A DNA stretch of 28,044 nucleotides from JABDOU01 sp041609995 (lineage in GTDB: Bacteria > Actinomycetota > Acidimicrobiia > Spongiisociales > SHLN01). This document shows positions 23,527-28,044 of the stretch, piece by piece (position 1 is the stretch's first letter; the number at the start of each line of letters is the position of its first letter). The notes under the pieces are model-generated. The model saw only the letters and a list, made by a program, of their open reading frames with translations. It was not told the DNA's origin and made no database searches. The stretch covers positions 1-28,044 of the forward strand of contig JBFIPU010000026.1 in the NCBI GenBank assembly GCA_041609995.1, read 5' to 3'. The translations under genes and the position numbers were made by a program.

Positions 23527-25099
23527 CAGCGCGACGCATGGCGGCGCCTTCGTTCGCTGGTTGGCGGTCGCGATCGCACTTCTCTTTCTGTTTCCGATCG
23601 GGTACCTGATCTGGGGCACCGCCACCCTGGGGACCGAACTCGGGCCCACCGTGACCAGTCGGTCGACCTTGTTGCCGCTGTGGAACTCTCTGCGGTTGGC
23701 GGTGATGACAACGTTGGCCTGCGCGGGGATCGGAACCGTTTTGGCGTTCCTGGTGGCAAGGACCGATTTGCCCGGCAGGCGCATCTGGCGGGTGGTGCTA
23801 CCACTGCCTCTGGCGGTGCCGTCCTTCGTCGGCGCCACATCCTTGCTGGCGGCGTTCGGGCCCGGGGCGCTCATCCCGTTTGTCCCCCGGCTCGACGGCT
23901 ACTGGGGAGCATTTCTCGTTCTGACGTTCCTCAGCTATCCCTACGTATATCTGCCGGTGCTGGCCAGGCTGCGCGCCACGTCGCCCGCCCTGGAGGAGGC
24001 TTCGCAGCTGCTGGGAGGGGGACGGCGCCGTACGTTCTTCAAGGTGCTGTTCCCGCAGATCCGGACCTCGGTAGTGGCCGGTTCGCTGCTCGTCTTCCTC
24101 TATGTGCTCAGCGACTTCGGAGCCGTGGCCCTGCTTCGATACAACGCCATCACCCGAGCCATCTTCGCTGCCCGGCTATTCGACCGGTCAACGGCTCTCA
24201 CGCTCGGGCTCATGCTCGCTCTCCTGGCCCTGGTGGTCGCCGCCAGCCAACGGCTCATCACCACCGCGCGGGTTTCGGTGACAGAAGCGAAGGTGCGCCA
24301 GGTCAGGTATCAACTCGGCAACTACCGGGCGGGGGCGCTGGTCGCAACGTTCGTCCCGATCCTCGTCGGCCTCTTGTCACCGATCTTGGTGTTCTTGTTC
24401 TGGATCTTCCGCAGCCCTGCCACGGTAGGAGTGGGATATGGCGGCTGGGGTGACGACCTCGGCTTCTTGGCAGAACCGCTTCTCAATTCCGCCGGCGCCG
24501 CCCTGGTCGCGGCGGCGGTCGCCGTCCTCGTCGTTCTGCCGGTGAGCTATGTCGGTGCGAGAGGGCGGGGCTGGCTCCCGGCCGCGGTCACCTCCGCTGT
24601 CTCATCCGTCTTCGCCCTCCCGGGGCTGGTGGTGGCGCTGGCGCTCGTGTTCTGGGCGATCCAGGCGCCAGAGTCCCTGGCCGGCGTGTATCAGACTTTT
24701 CCCTTGTTGATACTGGCCTACGTGCTGCACTTCGGGGCCCAGTCGATGCAGGCAAGCCAGGCGGCGATCAGTGACCTGCCCGCCGGACTCGACGAGGTGG
24801 CCCGCACCCTGGGGGCCGACCGGCGGCGGCGGTTTCTGACGGTCGACCTTCCCCTCATCCGACCGGGGATGGTGGCAGGAGCCGGCCTGGTGTTGCTCTC
24901 GACCTTGAAGGAGTTGCCGGCCACGCTGTTGCTCGCCCCCATCGGTTTTCAAACCCTTGCCACGAAGATCTGGGGTGCGGCCGAAGACGGTTTCTTTGCC
25001 GAGGTCGGAATCGTCTCCCTCGTCCTCGTGGTGCTGTCGGCCGCGCTCACCTGGCTGGTGGTCCTTCGCCGGCCCGCCGCTGAATTGCTCGAGACCTGA
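23507..25099 (+). CDS. fbpB: Fe3+-type ABC transporter permease, fused two-domain (FbpB-like)
   Basis: This 530-residue membrane protein has about twelve spans in two homologous halves. Each half carries the cytoplasmic loop that docks with the ATPase: EEASQLLGGGRRRTFFKVLFPQIRTSVVAG in the first and DEVARTLGADRRRRFLTVDLPLIRPGMVAG in the second. This double arrangement is that of FbpB/SfuB-type iron permeases and differs from one-domain permeases. The GTG start lies within the end of the binding-protein gene (20-base overlap). It ends 16 bases before the DtxR-family gene. Confidence 0.88.
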   Translation: MGSRAASSATHGGAFVRWLAVAIALLFLFPIGYLIWGTATLGTELGPTVTSRSTLLPLWNSLRLAVMTTLACAGIGTVLAFLVARTDLPGRRIWRVVLPLPLAVPSFVGATSLLAAFGPGALIPFVPRLDGYWGAFLVLTFLSYPYVYLPVLARLRATSPALEEASQLLGGGRRRTFFKVLFPQIRTSVVAGSLLVFLYVLSDFGAVALLRYNAITRAIFAARLFDRSTALTLGLMLALLALVVAASQRLITTARVSVTEAKVRQVRYQLGNYRAGALVATFVPILVGLLSPILVFLFWIFRSPATVGVGYGGWGDDLGFLAEPLLNSAGAALVAAAVAVLVVLPVSYVGARGRGWLPAAVTSAVSSVFALPGLVVALALVFWAIQAPESLAGVYQTFPLLILAYVLHFGAQSMQASQAAISDLPAGLDEVARTLGADRRRRFLTVDLPLIRPGMVAGAGLVLLSTLKELPATLLLAPIGFQTLATKIWGAAEDGFFAEVGIVSLVLVVLSAALTWLVVLRRPAAELLET

Positions 25100-25103
25100 G
25101 GGG

Positions 25104-25109
25104 TACTCT
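25104..25109 (+). promoter_or_regulatory. Putative -10 box of leaderless DtxR-family gene
   Basis: TACTCT is followed by six bases (CTGCCC) and the ATG at 25116, with no Shine-Dalgarno sequence between. The regulator, and nucS behind it, may have their own leaderless transcript besides read-through from the transporter. No -35 box was clear. Confidence 0.45.
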
Positions 25110-25115
25110 CTGCCC

Positions 25116-25772
25116 ATGGACACCACCTATTCGGTTCGGTACCGCGAATACGCGGAAGCCATCTGGGAAATCGAGGAGGAAGGGATTCCGGTCATCCAGG
25201 CCCGGATCGCCGATTGGCTGGGTGTGAGCCGCGCCAGCGTCTCGGAGATGGTACGGCGGATGGCGGCGGAGGGGTTGGTGACGCTCGGCGACGAGGTGAG
25301 GCTCACCGAAGAGGGTCGTCACCTTGCTGCCGTGATCGTTCGCCGGCACCGACTGGCAGAGCGGTTTCTGTCGGAGGTGCTCAAGCTTCCCTGGTCGAAA
25401 GTGCACGCTGAAGCCGAGGTGTGGGAGACAACCATTTCTGACGACGTCGAGGCTGCGATGTGGGCGGTCATGGAGGATCCCAAGACGTGTCCTCACGGCA
25501 ATCCGATCCCCGGAGCCGGTTACAAGCCACCCAAGATGAAGCCGATGGCCGAGATGGAGGTCGGCGAGGTGCTGCGCCTCGAGCGAATCTCCGAAGAGCT
25601 GGAGTTAGACGCTGCCATGATGCAATTCCTCGACGAAAGCGGCTTGCGCCCCCACGCCGAGGTCCGGCTGGCCGCCAAAGACCCTCACGGCGCCCTCACG
25701 GTTGTCGTAGACGGGTCCCCCACCGGCGTCGGTGTCTTTGCCGCAGAGCGGTTGTTCGTGGCTGTCGACTGA
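25116..25772 (+). CDS. DtxR/MntR-family metal-dependent transcriptional regulator
   Basis: This 218-residue protein has the three-part DtxR layout: winged helix (DWLGVSRASVSEMVRRMAAEGLV, about 33-55), dimer/metal domain (RRHRLAERFL, then KVHAEAEVWETTISDDVE) and, after HGNPIPG, an SH3/FeoA-like tail (about 150-218). By my alignment with DtxR, His78, Glu82 and His97 keep the ancillary site, while the primary site has Glu11 for Met10, Glu101 for Cys102, Glu104 for Glu105 and Thr105 for His106. The carboxylate-rich site is nearer to manganese-sensing MntR, but the usual His is lost. It probably represses metal import genes in this cluster; the ligand metal is open. nucS starts one base after its stop codon. 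Confidence 0.88.
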   Translation: MDTTYSVRYREYAEAIWEIEEEGIPVIQARIADWLGVSRASVSEMVRRMAAEGLVTLGDEVRLTEEGRHLAAVIVRRHRLAERFLSEVLKLPWSKVHAEAEVWETTISDDVEAAMWAVMEDPKTCPHGNPIPGAGYKPPKMKPMAEMEVGEVLRLERISEELELDAAMMQFLDESGLRPHAEVRLAAKDPHGALTVVVDGSPTGVGVFAAERLFVAVD

Positions 25773-25773
25773 C

Positions 25774-26433
25774 ATGAGGTTGGTCGTGGCCCGGTGCAGC
25801 GTGGACTACGAGGGGCGGCTAGAGGCCCACCTGCCGATGGCAATTCGCCTCATCATGATCAAGGCCGACGGCTGTGTCGCGATCCACGCCGACGGCGGAG
25901 CCTACAAGCCACTGAATTGGATGAACGCCCCCAACACGATCGTCGAATCCGACGATGCATGGGACGTCACCAACCCCAAGGGAGAGAAGCTCACGATCCG
26001 TATCGAAGAGATCTTGTCGGACGAGCACTTCGACATGGGGCCCGATCCCGGTCTCGAAAAAGACGGTGTCGAAACCCAGTTGCAGGTGCTGCTGGCGGAC
26101 CGTGTTGAGGTCTTGGAGGAGGGCATGACCCTGATCAGGCGGGAGTACCCCACTGCGGTGGGGCCGGTCGATCTGTTGTGCCGCGACGCCGACGGCCATG
26201 CGGTGGCCATTGAGATCAAACGTAAGGCCGGGATCGATGGCGTCGAGCAGTTGACCCGCTACCTCAGCTTCCTGGAACGCGATACCCGGCTGGGAACGGT
26301 GCGGGGCATGCTGGTCGGCCTGACGGTGAGCCCGCAGGCTCGCACGCTCGCCGAGGATCGCGATTTGACGTGGCGAGAGGTCGATTACGACGAGTTGAGA
26401 CAGAAGGAGGGGCGCAACCTGAGGCTATTTTGA
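25774..26433 (+). CDS. nucS: Mismatch-specific endonuclease NucS (EndoMS)
   Basis: This 219-residue nuclease is of the NucS/EndoMS family, which cuts both strands at mismatches and replaces MutS-MutL repair in most actinobacteria. The N-terminal domain starts MRLVVARCSVDYEGRLEAHLP and includes YKPLNWM. The RecB-like catalytic core holds VGPVDLLCRD (Asp133), AIEIKRKAGIDGVEQLTRY (Glu147, Lys149, Gln159) and LERD. The last residues, LRLF, match the beta-clamp-binding end known for this family. The ATG at 25774 starts one base after the regulator's stop, so the two genes are probably cotranscribed; in-frame sequence upstream belongs to the regulator gene. Confidence 0.93.
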   Translation: MRLVVARCSVDYEGRLEAHLPMAIRLIMIKADGCVAIHADGGAYKPLNWMNAPNTIVESDDAWDVTNPKGEKLTIRIEEILSDEHFDMGPDPGLEKDGVETQLQVLLADRVEVLEEGMTLIRREYPTAVGPVDLLCRDADGHAVAIEIKRKAGIDGVEQLTRYLSFLERDTRLGTVRGMLVGLTVSPQARTLAEDRDLTWREVDYDELRQKEGRNLRLF

Positions 26434-26469
26434 GTTCAGGTCCGCCACCCACCGTCCGATTACTACCCC

Positions 26470-28044
26470 GTGGCGGACAAACAGCACCCCAGGAAGGCTC
26501 CCAAAGTTCGCGGCCGTACCGCCGACGACGGTGACGGCCAGCCGAACACGGTAGGACCGGCCAGCAAGCCGCCGGCCAAGCCGAAACGAGAGCGTAAGTT
26601 TCGGACCGTCCCGCGCGGCTACTCACGGGAGCAGGTCGACAAATCCTTCCGTCTTCTCGATGCCGAACTCGACCGGGCCGCCGCCATCATCGTTCAGAAG
26701 GACAAGGAACTCGAACACGCTCGGCAGTCGGAGACAGAGGCGGTCGATCGGGCGTTCTTCTACATCATGGATCTCAAGGAGCGGCTCCTGAGCAACGCAG
26801 AGATCCGCGCCGAGCAGATCATTGCCGAGGCACAGGCAAACGCCGGCTCCCGAAAGGCCGACGGTTCGTCCGACGACATCATCAAGGCCGCCAAAGCAGA
26901 GGCCGCTCGCATCGTCACGGCCGCCCGGGCCGAAGCCCAGCGCCTGGAGACGTTCGGTCCCAGTGCCGGCGCGACCCCGGCGGAACCGATTCCCATGGGC
27001 AAGAGCGAGGCGCAAAAGGCCACCGAGTCGAAAGCCCAGATCAAGGCGATGCGGGCCGAGGCGAAGCAGCTCCTCAAGGGGGCCAAGCGCGAGGCCAAGG
27101 CCATCAAGTCCGAAGCCAACGCCGAGCGCAAGGCGGCATTAGCCGAGTTGACGTCGGCCCAGAAGGAGCTGGCCAAGCTGCAGCCCGAGGCGGAGAAGCT
27201 GGAACTGGAGAAACGGGCGGCCGTCGAGGAACTGGAGGCGATCCGCGCCCAGGTCGATGAGGCGAAAGCAGCTGCCGAAGAGCGGGTTCGCCAGGCCGAC
27301 GCCATCGCCAAGGAGGCTCAGAAGGCATTGGCCTCCGCCGAAGCCGAGGTTTTGAAGCTGCGGCGCGACGCCAACGCTGAGATCGCCGACGCCCAGAAGG
27401 GTATCGAGGCGGACAAGAAGAAGGCAGCAGACGAGGCTGCGGCCATCGTTGCCGAGGCCCGGAAGCAAGCTGAAGAGCTGGCTGCCAAGGCAGAGCAGGA
27501 GGGCCTCCAGATCCTGACCGCGGTCAAGGCCGAGGAAGAAGTGCTGTCCAAGCAGAACCAGGAGATCAAGTCGAGGATCGAAGCTGCGCTCACCGCCGCC
27601 AAGAACGACGGGGAAAGCCGGGCCGCTGAGACGATTGCCAAAGCCCAGGCCAGGCTGGCGGAGGCCGAGCGGCGTTCAGCGGAGCTGGTGGCCGAGGCGG
27701 AGCAGAAGCTCAGCACTGCCGAGGCCGAGGCCGAGCAGAAACTGAGCACTGCCGAGGCCGAGGCGAACCAGGCTCGGGCCGATCTCGAGGAACAACTCGA
27801 AAAAGAGCTCGCGTCCCAGCGTGCCGAGGCGGATCAGCTCATCGAGCAGGCCAAAGCCACCAAGCAGCAAGCCGACATCGACGCGACGACGCTGAAGAAG
27901 GACGCCGAGGCGATCAGGGCCAAGGCGGTCGAGGAGGCCGAGAAGTCACGCGTGGCGGCGGAGGCGGAGGCTGCCAAGGTCGTTGAGGATGCTCGGGCGT
28001 CGGTTGCCGATGTTGCGGGAGAGGCGGAGGCTGCGGCGGCGAGG
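26470..28044 (+). CDS. Long alanine/glutamate-rich coiled-coil protein with DivIVA-like N-terminus (partial, runs off end)
   Basis: An open frame runs from GTG 26470 to the window edge, giving 525 residues without a stop. A basic, Pro-rich start (about 1-45) leads into FRTVPRGYSREQVDKSFRLLDAELDRA, a DivIVA-like N-terminal segment (F...RGY...VD). The rest is Ala/Glu/Lys-rich heptad sequence with phrases such as EAEAEQKLSTAEAEA. This layout is like actinobacterial polarity and cytoskeleton proteins (DivIVA, Scy, FilP), and I infer a structural role in cell pole or division organisation. The family assignment beyond coiled coil is uncertain. No Shine-Dalgarno sequence is seen at the GTG; it lies 36 bases after nucS. 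Low sequence complexity makes similarity hits unreliable. Confidence 0.75.
   Translation, partial: MADKQHPRKAPKVRGRTADDGDGQPNTVGPASKPPAKPKRERKFRTVPRGYSREQVDKSFRLLDAELDRAAAIIVQKDKELEHARQSETEAVDRAFFYIMDLKERLLSNAEIRAEQIIAEAQANAGSRKADGSSDDIIKAAKAEAARIVTAARAEAQRLETFGPSAGATPAEPIPMGKSEAQKATESKAQIKAMRAEAKQLLKGAKREAKAIKSEANAERKAALAELTSAQKELAKLQPEAEKLELEKRAAVEELEAIRAQVDEAKAAAEERVRQADAIAKEAQKALASAEAEVLKLRRDANAEIADAQKGIEADKKKAADEAAAIVAEARKQAEELAAKAEQEGLQILTAVKAEEEVLSKQNQEIKSRIEAALTAAKNDGESRAAETIAKAQARLAEAERRSAELVAEAEQKLSTAEAEAEQKLSTAEAEANQARADLEEQLEKELASQRAEADQLIEQAKATKQQADIDATTLKKDAEAIRAKAVEEAEKSRVAAEAEAAKVVEDARASVADVAGEAEAAAAR
27700..27765 (+). repeat. 33-base tandem duplication inside the coiled-coil gene
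   Basis: Two adjacent 33-base units (27700-27732, 27733-27765) encode EQKLSTAEAEA twice, residues 411-421 and 422-432. The copies differ only at a few wobble positions. Eleven residues equals an 11-residue (hendecad) coiled-coil step, so the duplication lengthens the rod while keeping a coil register. Confidence 0.75.

Noticed and set aside
26623..27870. Several Ser/Ala/Leu-rich minus-strand frames opposite the coiled-coil gene
   Set aside because: They are mirror images of the GAG/GCC-rich coiled-coil codons and lack starts with ribosome binding sites.

Overview
The window looks like chromosomal DNA of a GC-rich actinobacterium, possibly an uncultured Acidimicrobiia-type lineage (inference). 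Pointers are a NucS/EndoMS nuclease in place of visible MutS/MutL, a MenA menaquinone enzyme, a DivIVA/Scy-like coiled-coil protein, a Rv2411c-Rv2410c-Rv2409c-type gene set, and many genes that seem to begin within a few bases of a TAnnnT -10 box, suggesting leaderless mRNAs. No rRNA, tRNA, CRISPR array, phage or intact transposon was seen. TGA is an ordinary stop for most genes here.

Layout. 233-6952, minus strand: a respiratory copper/haem block read from 6952 downward (sco1, PCu(A)C chaperone, lipoprotein cytochrome c, ctaG), running on through a Rossmann protein and a beta-propeller lipoprotein into menA. A strong hairpin follows, then a cupin gene overlapping a stand-alone LigD-type polymerase. 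7176-13227, plus: gltB-gltD glutamate synthase behind a GlnR-like box. 13302-15872: a DUF4235 membrane protein, a peroxiredoxin-like gene with an in-frame TGA, and an orphan sufB. 15931-19902: a tight operon of circularly permuted ATP-grasp, alpha-E, transglutaminase-like and endonuclease/exonuclease/phosphatase proteins. 20111-21218: a YiaA/YiaB membrane protein facing a CoxG-like protein. 21350-25772: a Fe3+-type ABC transporter (ATPase, binding lipoprotein, fused permease) and a DtxR-family regulator, followed by nucS and a long coiled-coil gene that runs off the end.

The most notable feature is at 13860-14393. A GTG start with a good ribosome binding site opens a frame interrupted by one TGA exactly where the AhpC-TSA_2 (peroxiredoxin-like) family has the first Cys of its CxxC motif, giving HFG-U-MTC-RE. 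The family fold continues to the next stop. A hairpin with a GGUCA apical loop lies 21 nt after the TGA, as expected of a bacterial SECIS. I read this as a selenoprotein. The selenocysteine machinery (selA, selB, selC, selD) would have to lie elsewhere in the genome.
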